DNA of 64,000 nucleotides from Ammonifex degensii KC4 (GTDB taxonomy: Bacteria; Bacillota; Desulfotomaculia; Desulfotomaculales; Ammonificaceae), in assembly GCF_000024605.1 (NCBI RefSeq), contig NC_013385.1:1-64000 (forward strand), read 5' to 3'. The position numbers and the translations under genes are program-made. This document shows positions 35,300 to 42,857 of this stretch, piece after piece. How positions within the stretch are numbered: the first letter of the stretch is position 1; each line of letters opens with the position of its first letter. The notes below the pieces were generated by a model, which worked only from the letters and a program-made list of their open reading frames with translations, ran no database searches and was not told where the DNA came from.

Positions 35300-36047
35300 A
35301 GGAGGGTTTACTTTGCGCAGCTATCGCCTGGCTTTGACTCTTCTGGGCCTGGTCATGGTGGCGGTGGCGGCCTGGGGCACAAAGGAGCATCAGGGGCGCC
35401 GCTACCTGGAGCTCGAACTTAACAACCGCTACCAGCAGACCTTCTACGACCTTCTAACCCACGTGCAGAACGTCGAGGTTTTGCTGGGCAAGTGCCTGGT
35501 GGCGGGCGGCCGGCAGCAGTCTGTGGGTCTGCTTTCCTCCGTCTGGCAGCAGGCCATGATGGCCCAGGCCGATCTTTCCTCCTTACCCGTTTCCCCGCAG
35601 TACACCGAGCGCACGGCCAAGTTTTTAGCCCAGGTGGCCGACTACGCCAACTCCCTCTGCCGGCAGGCGGGGACCGGTTCCCCTTTAACCGAGGAAAATT
35701 GGAAGACCCTAAATCGCCTTTACCAGCAGGCTTCTTCCCTCAACCGGGAGCTGCACCGGATAGAGGCGGAGATCCTGGCCCGCGGCCCCAACTTTTGGGA
35801 GCTGGGACAGAGGCTTAAAGCCCGGCAGGCCAGGACCACCGAGGCTTCGGCCTCCCCCTTCCGGGCGCTCAACCGGGAGATCCAGAACTACCCCACCCTG
35901 GTCTATGACGGTCCCTTCTCCGACCATCTGGAAAAGCAGAAGCCCGAGGGATTGACTGGCGGGGTGGTGGGCCGGAGCCAGGCGGAGGCTAAGGTGCGGG
36001 ATTTGGTGGAGCCGACGCCCACCAGGGTGCGGGTGACGGGGAAGTGA
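35289..36047 (+). CDS. ypeB: Germination protein YpeB, N-terminal portion
   Basis: 252 residues: an N-terminal membrane anchor (LALTLLGLVMVAVAAWG) then a helical domain. YpeB is needed to keep SleB stable in the spore. Normal YpeB is about 450 residues, and here translation stops at TGA 36045 after VRVTGK. The rest of the protein continues in another frame from 36044, so this is either a frameshifted gene or a true split into two coupled ORFs. Confidence 0.85.
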   Translation: MPAEGGFTLRSYRLALTLLGLVMVAVAAWGTKEHQGRRYLELELNNRYQQTFYDLLTHVQNVEVLLGKCLVAGGRQQSVGLLSSVWQQAMMAQADLSSLPVSPQYTERTAKFLAQVADYANSLCRQAGTGSPLTEENWKTLNRLYQQASSLNRELHRIEAEILARGPNFWELGQRLKARQARTTEASASPFRALNREIQNYPTLVYDGPFSDHLEKQKPEGLTGGVVGRSQAEAKVRDLVEPTPTRVRVTGK

Positions 36048-36649
36048 AGGGGCGCATTCCGGCCTACCGGGTGGAGGCCGATACCTCGGCGGGAAAAGTG
36101 GTGGCTCTGATCACCCGGCAGGGAGGGCACCTGCTCCTTTTGCTGGCAGAGAGATATCCTGGCAAGCCCCGGCTTAAGGTGGAGGAGGCGCGAAGCCGGG
36201 CGGAGAGCTACCTGCGGGATAAGCTGGGGCTTAAGAACATGCACTTGAGCTACAGCGTGCAGAAGGGCGCTTTGGCCATCTTCAATTTCATACCGGAGGA
36301 GGGCGGGGTGGCCCTCTATCCTGACATGGTCAAGGTCACCGTGGCGCTGGACGACGGGCGCGTGGTGGGGGTTGATACCTACTCCTACCTGATGTTTCAC
36401 CGTCCTCGCTTCCTGCCCCAGCCGCGACTGACGGCGGCAGAGGCACGCGGGTTGCTTAACCCCCGGCTCAAAATAGAAAACCAGCGCCTGGCCCTTATTC
36501 CCACCGACGGAGGGAAGGAAAAGCTCTGCTATGAGTTCAAAACGCGCCTGGGCGAGGATATCTACCTTATTTACCTTGACGCTGAGCGCGGCGAGGAAGA
36601 AAAGATTCTGAAACTTGTGCCCACCACCGGCGGGGAGCTGGCCCTCTGA
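36044..36649 (+). CDS. ypeB: YpeB, C-terminal (YPEB/PepSY-like) portion
   Basis: 201 residues beginning MKGRIPAYRVEADTSAGKVV and containing PepSY-type repeats (about 45-115 and 125-200, for example VEEARSRAESYLRDKLGL and LTAAEARGLLNPRL). GTG 36044 overlaps the TGA of the first part as GTGA. One added G in the run GGGAAGTGAAG would fuse the two frames into a full-length YpeB. Reinitiation at the overlap is the alternative. Confidence 0.8.
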   Translation: MKGRIPAYRVEADTSAGKVVALITRQGGHLLLLLAERYPGKPRLKVEEARSRAESYLRDKLGLKNMHLSYSVQKGALAIFNFIPEEGGVALYPDMVKVTVALDDGRVVGVDTYSYLMFHRPRFLPQPRLTAAEARGLLNPRLKIENQRLALIPTDGGKEKLCYEFKTRLGEDIYLIYLDAERGEEEKILKLVPTTGGELAL

Positions 36650-36940
36650 GCTCCCCCCAACCGCGCCCCGAATTCCGCTCCCCCTCGAAAGTTCTTCTGG
36701 CGGCCCTGTGGCCGCAAAAAAATTTTCCCTCCCCGATGGGAACCTTTCAGTCCCTTACGGTGTCTAACTAAGGTGGATGAAGGGGGAGCTAGGCGCCGAA
36801 GAGGTGCCCGGCTTGCCTGAAAAGTTTCCGGGACAAGGGGGTGAAGAGAGGAAGGGCTGAGAGCTTGCTAGTTGGCGAATCGGTTGACTGGCACCCGAAA
36901 TCCAGACTCCAGAAAAACCACTTAAGGGGAGGGAAAGAGT
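36650..36940 (+). promoter_or_regulatory. 290-base leader of the surface-protein gene, structured
   Basis: No ORF is credible. GCGGCC and GGCCGC (about 36701-36716) form a hairpin followed by seven A. Downstream segments GCGCCGAAGAGG, AGGGGGTGAAGAG and GGCACCCGAAATCC faintly resemble pieces of the ydaO-type c-di-AMP riboswitch, but the order and spacing are not convincing. A long 5' leader is common for strongly expressed S-layer genes. Confidence 0.35.
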
Positions 36941-39205
36941 TTGATAAAGGCGCGCAAGAAGTGGCTTTCCGTACTGCTGACCGTAGCCATGCTGGCGGCG
37001 CTGCTGGTACCGCTGGCCACACCGGCCCAGGCGGCAGCGACCTACACGGTTAGTAATGTTCCTTTGTTGGAAGCGGGCAAAACTTACACAACTGATTTGC
37101 CCACGATAACGATTGACCTTAAGGCCTTAACGACGACGGGATATGTATACCTAAGCCTGCCGACTACTCCGAGCGGATGGGCAATAGGGGCAAACCGGAA
37201 TGTACCAGCGAATGTTGGAAGTGTGCCGAATGCACTTGCATCTAGTGATGTAGATGTCGTGGCTGGCGACCCCCAACATCCGGACGAGATTTTCATCAAC
37301 ATCAAGAATGTAACTAATCCTGGAAACGATGGGCGCATTATCCTTACACTTACTAGCTTGACCATACCCAGTGGCTTTTCCGGAGACGTCAAGCTGTCCG
37401 CTGAGGCGCCTGATACTTCGCCGTTTAGCAGCGGGGATATTATCATCGCGCGCGTAGGTGCGGGTGATGTCAGCGTAGCGGTAGACGACGTGAAGACCAT
37501 AACGGCGGGCGGAACGAATGAGGTGTACCTAAATATCAGGGAGAATGCACCGAATGCTTTGAAGGGCCTGAAGCTTACCCTTCCTCCGGGCTTCAGGTGG
37601 AAGAGTGTGCAGACAGATAGGCTTTACTGGGGAGATATTAACCTCGGAGCGAATCCTTATAGCTACGGTCCGAGCTTAAACGATGGTCGTGACCTAAAGA
37701 TCACGCCGCAGACAACTTCTACGAAGGCAAGCTACTTCAAGGTCAAGGCGGTAATCGATATAGATGAGACGGTAGCGAAGTATGGCGATGTTGTCGTAAC
37801 TGTGAGCGGTGAAAATGGTACTTCAGTTGCTACTTCCTCGGTGACTGTCGCTAAGTATGGTGAGTACGGTGCAAAGGTTTACACCGAGAATGTAGGTACC
37901 ATTACTGCTGGAAAAGCTGAGGAGCATCTAGACACTTACTTGGTCATCGAGGAGTCAGTGCCTGGTAGCCTGGTTGCGAATCGAACCATTACTTTGACGC
38001 TGCCTGAAAATGCGCGGTGGTCCAAGGACAAACCTACGCGTGACGATAGCCGCAGCAAGAACCGGGGTTCCTTGGACATTCAGTGGAGTTTCATTGGCTC
38101 GGATGGCCGCACGTTGAAGGGCACGATTAGTGGTACCTCGAGTGGTCAGAGTGAAGGTGCGAAGCTTGTGTTCAAGGATTTCTATGTCACAACAGCTCCT
38201 GACTTTGTCGGGGACTTGAAGGTAGAGGTGGGAGGCAGCGCAGGGCTGAGTGGTTCCGTGGTACTGGCTAAAGTCAATGCTCCTGTTAAGGCTTCTGCTG
38301 AAGGGACAATTCCCGAAGTGAAGATAGGTTTGCCTGGTCAGGCGGTAGCCGACTTCACCATAACTGAGACAGGGAAAGAGGCTGTAGTAGCTAACGTCGT
38401 CTACTGCACAGCAGACAGTTATGGAGTGCTTACGAAGGTAACGCTTAGCAACAGGGCACGCATCACCATTAAAGCACCGGCTGGTGTAACTTTCAGCGGT
38501 ATACCAAAAGTCGAAGTTGTATCGGGCGATCTGGTAGTTGACACGGCTGCCGTGGCTACAGATACGAGCCCCAACAATGAAGGACTGCTGTACATCCCGA
38601 TAAAGAGCGCTAGCACTGTTCCGAGCACGATAAAGATCAGTGGTGTGAAGGTGACGCTTGACAGAACAGTACCGGAAGGAGACCTAGTATTCAAAGTACG
38701 TGATACTGCGGTTAACCAGACGCTGGACAAGGACGGAAAGGACACCTTCTTCCCCGGCCACAAGGATGCTGCGTCGGTCGTGGTAGCCAAGTGCGTGACG
38801 CCCGCGCCTACTCAGACCTTGGGTAAGGCGGTCTTCAAGATCGGCGAGGCCAAGTACACCATCGGTGACAAGGAGTACACCATGGACGCTGCTGCCTACA
38901 TTGAGAATGACCGTGCCTTCGCTCCGATGCGCTATGTGGCCTACGCCGCGGGCGTGACGCAGGACAACATCCTGTGGAACCCGGCTACCCGGACTGCCAC
39001 CTTCATCAAGGGTGACCGGGTGGTCCAGGTGACTGCCGACTCCAACATCCTGGTGGTCAACGGCACCCAGATCGCCATGGATGTTAAGGCGGTGATCAAG
39101 GACGGGCGCTTCTTCCTGCCGGTCAGGTGGCTGAGCGTGGCGCTCGGTTGCCAGGTCGACTGGGACGCCCAGAACCAGCAGGTGATCGTGACCCGCACGC
39201 AGTAA
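36941..39205 (+). CDS. Large secreted surface (S-layer-like) protein with copper-amine-oxidase-like stalk domain
   Basis: 754 residues from TTG 36941 after GGGAGGGAAAG. A signal peptide spans about 1-31 (KKWLSVLLTVAMLAALLVPL..PAQAA). Residues 35-610 are beta-rich, repetitive, and rich in Thr/Val/Ser/Gly. The C-terminal 125 residues (AVFKIGEAKYTIGDKEYTM to the end) are the copper amine oxidase N-terminal-like domain that anchors many surface proteins in this group. The first 1.8 kb is clearly more AT-rich and uses different codons from the last 0.4 kb and neighbouring genes. It is probably a major cell-surface protein. Confidence 0.8.
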   Translation: MIKARKKWLSVLLTVAMLAALLVPLATPAQAAATYTVSNVPLLEAGKTYTTDLPTITIDLKALTTTGYVYLSLPTTPSGWAIGANRNVPANVGSVPNALASSDVDVVAGDPQHPDEIFINIKNVTNPGNDGRIILTLTSLTIPSGFSGDVKLSAEAPDTSPFSSGDIIIARVGAGDVSVAVDDVKTITAGGTNEVYLNIRENAPNALKGLKLTLPPGFRWKSVQTDRLYWGDINLGANPYSYGPSLNDGRDLKITPQTTSTKASYFKVKAVIDIDETVAKYGDVVVTVSGENGTSVATSSVTVAKYGEYGAKVYTENVGTITAGKAEEHLDTYLVIEESVPGSLVANRTITLTLPENARWSKDKPTRDDSRSKNRGSLDIQWSFIGSDGRTLKGTISGTSSGQSEGAKLVFKDFYVTTAPDFVGDLKVEVGGSAGLSGSVVLAKVNAPVKASAEGTIPEVKIGLPGQAVADFTITETGKEAVVANVVYCTADSYGVLTKVTLSNRARITIKAPAGVTFSGIPKVEVVSGDLVVDTAAVATDTSPNNEGLLYIPIKSASTVPSTIKISGVKVTLDRTVPEGDLVFKVRDTAVNQTLDKDGKDTFFPGHKDAASVVVAKCVTPAPTQTLGKAVFKIGEAKYTIGDKEYTMDAAAYIENDRAFAPMRYVAYAAGVTQDNILWNPATRTATFIKGDRVVQVTADSNILVVNGTQIAMDVKAVIKDGRFFLPVRWLSVALGCQVDWDAQNQQVIVTRTQ

Positions 39206-39221
39206 GGGTCGAGCTCTAGCC

Positions 39222-39255
39222 AAGGCCCCGGGGATTTCTCCCGGGGCCTTGTTTA
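39222..39255 (+). terminator. Terminator of the surface-protein gene
   Basis: AAGGCCCCGGG (39222-39232) pairs with CCCGGGGCCTT (39240-39250) around GATTTCT, then TTGTTTATT. Confidence 0.88.
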
Positions 39256-39323
39256 TTAGCTGGCGTCGTGATATGATCCTTAAAAAGGTTAACTAACCAA
39301 CTGGAGGAGGTAGGAGCTTCTCT

Positions 39324-40436
39324 ATGCGGCGCTGGCGATTAACTGCCCTGGGGACCCTGCTCCTGTTCGTCGCCTCTCTTTTCGCGCCCTTTCCGTCCTG
39401 GGCTGACGAGAGTCCCCGGATGACCTTGAGCCTGGCCCAGGCGGTACAGCTCGCCTGGCAGAACTCCCCCGACGTCCGCGCCGCCCAGGCCGAAGTGGAT
39501 AAGGCTTGGGAGCAGCGCAAGGACGCGGCCGACGTAGTAGAGAAAATGAGCTACATTCCTGCCACCGGCCCTAACGTGGTGCCATACGCCGATCAGGCCT
39601 GGGTAGGCCTTCTGATGGCCGATGCCAACTGGCAGATAGCCAAGAAAGACCTGGAAGACAAAAAGCAGTACCTGGCCATGCAGGTGGCGCAGGCTTACTA
39701 CGATGTGCTGGCGGCTCAGGCAGAGTATGATAGGCAGCAACAGCAGTTGCGCTTGGCCGAGCAGGACCTCACCGTAGCCCGGGCTGGGTACTGGGCCGGC
39801 ACCGCCACCCTTTTCGACCTCAGCCCCAAGGAGGCCCAGGTGGAAGGGAGCCGCAAAGCCGTAGCGGCAGCCAAGGAAGCACTGGACAAAGCCTACGTTG
39901 TCTTAAATCGCCTGGTGGGTCTCCCTTCCGATGCCCGTCCCGTCTTGACCGACCAGCCGCCGCGTGAGAACCTGGTGGTCTATAGCTTGGATGCCGAAGT
40001 GGCCCGAGCGATAGACTCTTCTGCCGCCCTTTTCAAGGCTAAAAAGGCAGTGGACATAGCCCGCTGGCAAGTGGACTACCCCTATGCCACAGGCAAGTAC
40101 CTCAAGTACAACATCGCCACCGCTGATCTGACGGTAAGCGAGCAGAACCTCCAGTCGGCCCAGGACCAGCTGAAAGAGAGGGTGCTCACCACTTACCGGG
40201 ATATCCGAGCTCTGGAGGAGCAAATCCAGAGGATGGAGGCGCAGGTGAAGGCGGCAGAGGATCAGGTGAAGAAGGCTAGGCTCTTCTACGAAGTGGGTAT
40301 GGCCACCAAGCTGGATCTAGAAAAGGCCGAGACTGCCTTGGTCGACGCCCGCGCTCAACTCGAAAACCTCTACTGCCAGCACGCCAGTGCCCTGGCCGGG
40401 TGGAACTACCTCACCGGCCGCCCGGTAGTGAGTTAG
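39324..40436 (+). CDS. TolC-family protein
   Basis: 370 residues with a signal peptide (LTALGTLLLFVASLFAPFPSWA). Two helical-hairpin repeats begin LSLAQAVQLAWQNSPDVRAA and VEGSRKAVAAAKEALDKAYV, as in the outer-membrane efflux family. The C-terminus LAGWNYLTGRPVVS is the usual end. Such proteins occur in some Peptococcaceae-type Clostridia next to stalk-domain surface proteins. In a one-membrane cell it cannot be a classical outer-membrane channel; its role is unclear. It stops eight bases before an inserted IS. Confidence 0.82.
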   Translation: MRRWRLTALGTLLLFVASLFAPFPSWADESPRMTLSLAQAVQLAWQNSPDVRAAQAEVDKAWEQRKDAADVVEKMSYIPATGPNVVPYADQAWVGLLMADANWQIAKKDLEDKKQYLAMQVAQAYYDVLAAQAEYDRQQQQLRLAEQDLTVARAGYWAGTATLFDLSPKEAQVEGSRKAVAAAKEALDKAYVVLNRLVGLPSDARPVLTDQPPRENLVVYSLDAEVARAIDSSAALFKAKKAVDIARWQVDYPYATGKYLKYNIATADLTVSEQNLQSAQDQLKERVLTTYRDIRALEEQIQRMEAQVKAAEDQVKKARLFYEVGMATKLDLEKAETALVDARAQLENLYCQHASALAGWNYLTGRPVVS

Positions 40437-40487
40437 TGTAAAGTTACTGTAGGAATTTTGCAGGAGCTAAGGAAGGGGAGAAAGAAG

Positions 40488-40556
40488 AGAGACCTCACCG
40501 TCCTTGCAACGGACGAGTAGCTGCTCAAACAACTACTCAAGAGAGGTGAGGTCTCT
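40488..40556 (+). promoter_or_regulatory. Hairpin covering the transposase ribosome site
   Basis: AGAGACCTCAC (40488-40498) is the exact reverse complement of GTGAGGTCTCT (40546-40556). The right arm overlaps the GAGGTGAGG ribosome site just before TTG 40558, so transcripts entering from outside would hide it. Confidence 0.6.
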
Positions 40557-40557
40557 A

Positions 40558-41961
40558 TTGCAGATTATAAAACAGATTTGGGAGAAGTTCCAGAGGGTAG
40601 CGGAGCTAATGTTTGAGGTATTAGAGAACGGGATTGATTTTATAAGCTTTCAGGAGAGGCTCCGGCGGGAACTCGACAGCTTAGGGCAAGAGATCCTGAG
40701 GGAAGTTCTGGAGGCAAAAGACGCTTATTTACGGGAGCACCGGGAAAAGCGGCCTGGCTGGCAAGTAGAGCGGAGGAATGATCCCAAGGAAGTGCTCACC
40801 CTTTTCGGTCTGGTCAGCTACAAGCGGACCTATTACCGGCACAAAGAGACTGGGGAGCGGGCATACTTAATAGACCGTTTGGTGGGTTACGGGCCGCATA
40901 CGCGGGTTGACCCTCTGGTCAAGGCACAAGTTTTAGAAGAAGCAGTAGAGCTTTCTTACCGGAAAAGTGGGGAAAGGGCAGGAAAAGGCAACCCGGAGGT
41001 TGTGCTGAGTGGTGAGGCTGTGAAAAAGGTAGTTCACAACTTCACCCCTGCAGAACTGCCCGAACCACCCAAAGAGAAGCGCCGGGTGAAGGTCCTTTAC
41101 GTAGAAGCGGACGAAGACCACGTAGCTGGCCAGGACAAGAAGAGCCACCTACCTCGTCTTGTTTACATACACGAAGGGAAAGAAGAGGTGGGGAAAGGGC
41201 GGTATAAGCTTAAGCGGCCTTACTACCTGGGAGGGCTATATCCGGACACGGATGAACTGTGGCTGGACGTTCTAACCTACATTGAGGAGCATTATGAGCT
41301 ACACGATATTGAGCGGATCTATCTTTGTGGAGACGGGGACAGGTGGATAAAGAGGGGTCTGGAGTTTTTACCGAAGAGCGTATTTGTTCTGGACCTTTTC
41401 CACCTGGATAAATACCTCGTGGCCGCTTTAGGAAAGGACAAAGAGGCATATGGAGAGATTTGGGCAGCCTTGAGGCGTGGTGATCGGGTGGGGGTAGAGA
41501 AGGTACTGAAGGGAGCGGCGAGGCAGGCGGAGACACCTGGCCGGAGGAAGGCGGTGCGTGATTGTCGGCGCTACATAAATCAGAACTGGGAGGGGATAAC
41601 GGCATACCGGCTTTACCCGGAGGCGCAGTTAGGGGTGAGCGCGGAGGCTCACGTAAGCCACCTGTACTCGGCGCGGTTGTCGTCGCGGCCGATGGCCTGG
41701 AGTGCTTGTGGGGTAGACCGGATGGCCCGGTTGCGGGTGGCGAAGGCGAATGGTGTTTCCTTGCGGGAACAATATGTGGCCCGATGGAGGGAGGGCTTAA
41801 AGGCTTTAGAGATCGATAAGGCAGCCATTGAGGAAGAGAGGCAGAGGCTAAGGAAAGTATCGGGTGAGGTGTTCGAGAATATTCCCGCTTTGCGGGGTCC
41901 GGTAACGTCATTAACCAGAGCCCTCAAAGCTTTGAGCCGGAACATCGGTCTTCTCTGGTAG
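40558..41961 (+). CDS. ISLre2-family transposase (UPF0236)
   Basis: From TTG 40558 (MQIIKQIWEKFQRVAELMF) the protein is 467 residues. Family-typical segments are VLTLFGLVSYKRTYYRH, VKVLYVEADEDHVAGQ, IYLCGDGDRWIKRG and VLDLFHLDKYLVAALG, with acidic residues forming the probable DDE site. The frame is uninterrupted and the ends are recognisable, so the IS may still be active. A later in-frame reading from an upstream ATG would add residues across the hairpin and is unlikely. Confidence 0.9.
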   Translation: MQIIKQIWEKFQRVAELMFEVLENGIDFISFQERLRRELDSLGQEILREVLEAKDAYLREHREKRPGWQVERRNDPKEVLTLFGLVSYKRTYYRHKETGERAYLIDRLVGYGPHTRVDPLVKAQVLEEAVELSYRKSGERAGKGNPEVVLSGEAVKKVVHNFTPAELPEPPKEKRRVKVLYVEADEDHVAGQDKKSHLPRLVYIHEGKEEVGKGRYKLKRPYYLGGLYPDTDELWLDVLTYIEEHYELHDIERIYLCGDGDRWIKRGLEFLPKSVFVLDLFHLDKYLVAALGKDKEAYGEIWAALRRGDRVGVEKVLKGAARQAETPGRRKAVRDCRRYINQNWEGITAYRLYPEAQLGVSAEAHVSHLYSARLSSRPMAWSACGVDRMARLRVAKANGVSLREQYVARWREGLKALEIDKAAIEEERQRLRKVSGEVFENIPALRGPVTSLTRALKALSRNIGLLW

Positions 41962-42086
41962 TTCGTCCTGGCTCAGGGACGGTGGGGATCGAGACTCCTA
42001 CAGTAGGTTGACACGATCCGGTAGTGAACGGTACTTGACCAGAGGCTGCTGGGTGTGCTACTAATTAGGCTAAGCCTGCATATAGT

Positions 42087-42340
42087 GTTACAAAGGCGAG
42101 GAAGGGGAAGAGGAGCGGGAAGGCAGCCCCAGCGAGCCGGGGAGCGGTGGAAGCCCGGCGGCCAAGCGCCCGTTCCGGCCACCCTGGAGCTGGAAGTCGA
42201 AAGGGGTGCGACACCCGAGTAGGCTTTCCCGGAAGCCCGCCGTTACCGGGTAAAGAGGGGGCGTCGGGGCTTTACCCTGGCGTCAATTAAGGTGGTACCG
42301 CGGGATTTTCACCCCGTCCTTAAGTTGGGACGGGGTTTTT
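42087..42340 (+). promoter_or_regulatory. T-box leader with terminator
   Basis: The T-box antiterminator core AATTAAGGTGGTACCGCG is at 42285-42302. Stem I with a GAGGAAGGGGAAGAGGAGC-type 5' strand starts near 42096, and AGTAGGC is in the linker near 42217. The terminator ACCCCGTCC/GGACGGGGT with T5 is at 42311-42340. Uncharged tRNA would allow readthrough into the Lrp/aminotransferase genes and perhaps argS. I could not place the specifier codon with certainty, so the amino acid sensed is open. A weak promoter TTGACC-18-TACTAA precedes it at 42035-42064. Confidence 0.88.
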
Positions 42341-42368
42341 GGCTTAGATTAAGGGGGTGCTTGGGCAG

Positions 42369-42857
42369 GTGGAAAAGGAGAAGGAGCTTTTGCGGCTTTT
42401 GAGCCAGAACGCCCGCTACTCGGTGGAGGAGCTCGCTGCCATGCTGGACCTCACGCCGCAGGAGGTCTCCTCCCTCATAGAGGATCTGGAGCGGCGGCGG
42501 GTGATCCTGGGCTACCGGGCCCTCATCGATTGGCGGAAAGTAGGGGAGGAGAAGGTGACCGCTTTTATCGAGGTGAAGGTGACCCCGCAGCGGGAAGTGG
42601 GGTTCGACGCGGTGGCGAAGCGCATAGCGCGCTTCCCGGAGGTGAAGAACATACGTCTGGTCTCCGGCACCTACGACCTGGCGGTGGAGGTGGAGGGGCG
42701 GCGCCTAGAGGAGGTAGCCTCCTTCGTGGCTACCCGGCTGGCTCCCATGGAGGGCGTGGTTAGCACCACCACCCACTTCATGCTGAAGCCCTACAAGATC
42801 GACGGGGAGCTGGTAGAGGACGTCGAGGAGGTACAGAGGCTGGTGGTGTCGCCATGA
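42369..42857 (+). CDS. Lrp/AsnC-family transcription regulator
   Basis: 162 residues from GTG 42369 (MEKEKELLRLLSQNARYS); GTG 42357 overlaps the AAGGGGG ribosome site and is less likely. An N-terminal HTH (YSVEELAAMLDLTPQEVSSL) is followed by a RAM effector domain at about 70-150. It overlaps the aminotransferase start, so it probably tunes amino-acid metabolism with that enzyme. It is directly controlled by the T-box. Confidence 0.9.
   Translation: MEKEKELLRLLSQNARYSVEELAAMLDLTPQEVSSLIEDLERRRVILGYRALIDWRKVGEEKVTAFIEVKVTPQREVGFDAVAKRIARFPEVKNIRLVSGTYDLAVEVEGRRLEEVASFVATRLAPMEGVVSTTTHFMLKPYKIDGELVEDVEEVQRLVVSP

Larger units (their letters stand above)
40445..42005 (+). mobile_element. ISLre2-family insertion sequence
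   Basis: Imperfect terminal inverted repeats start TACTGTAGGA (40445-40454) and end TCCTACAGTA (41996-42005). Internal CACCGTCC-type blocks are also shared between the ends. The 1561-bp size with one transposase gene fits the family. The flanking 9-base sequences GTGTAAAGT and GGTTGACAC do not match, so no target duplication is left. Confidence 0.75.

Noticed and set aside
36780-36930. A definite c-di-AMP (ydaO) riboswitch
   Set aside because: Short blocks resemble the consensus but their order and pairing could not be satisfied by eye; kept only as a structured leader.
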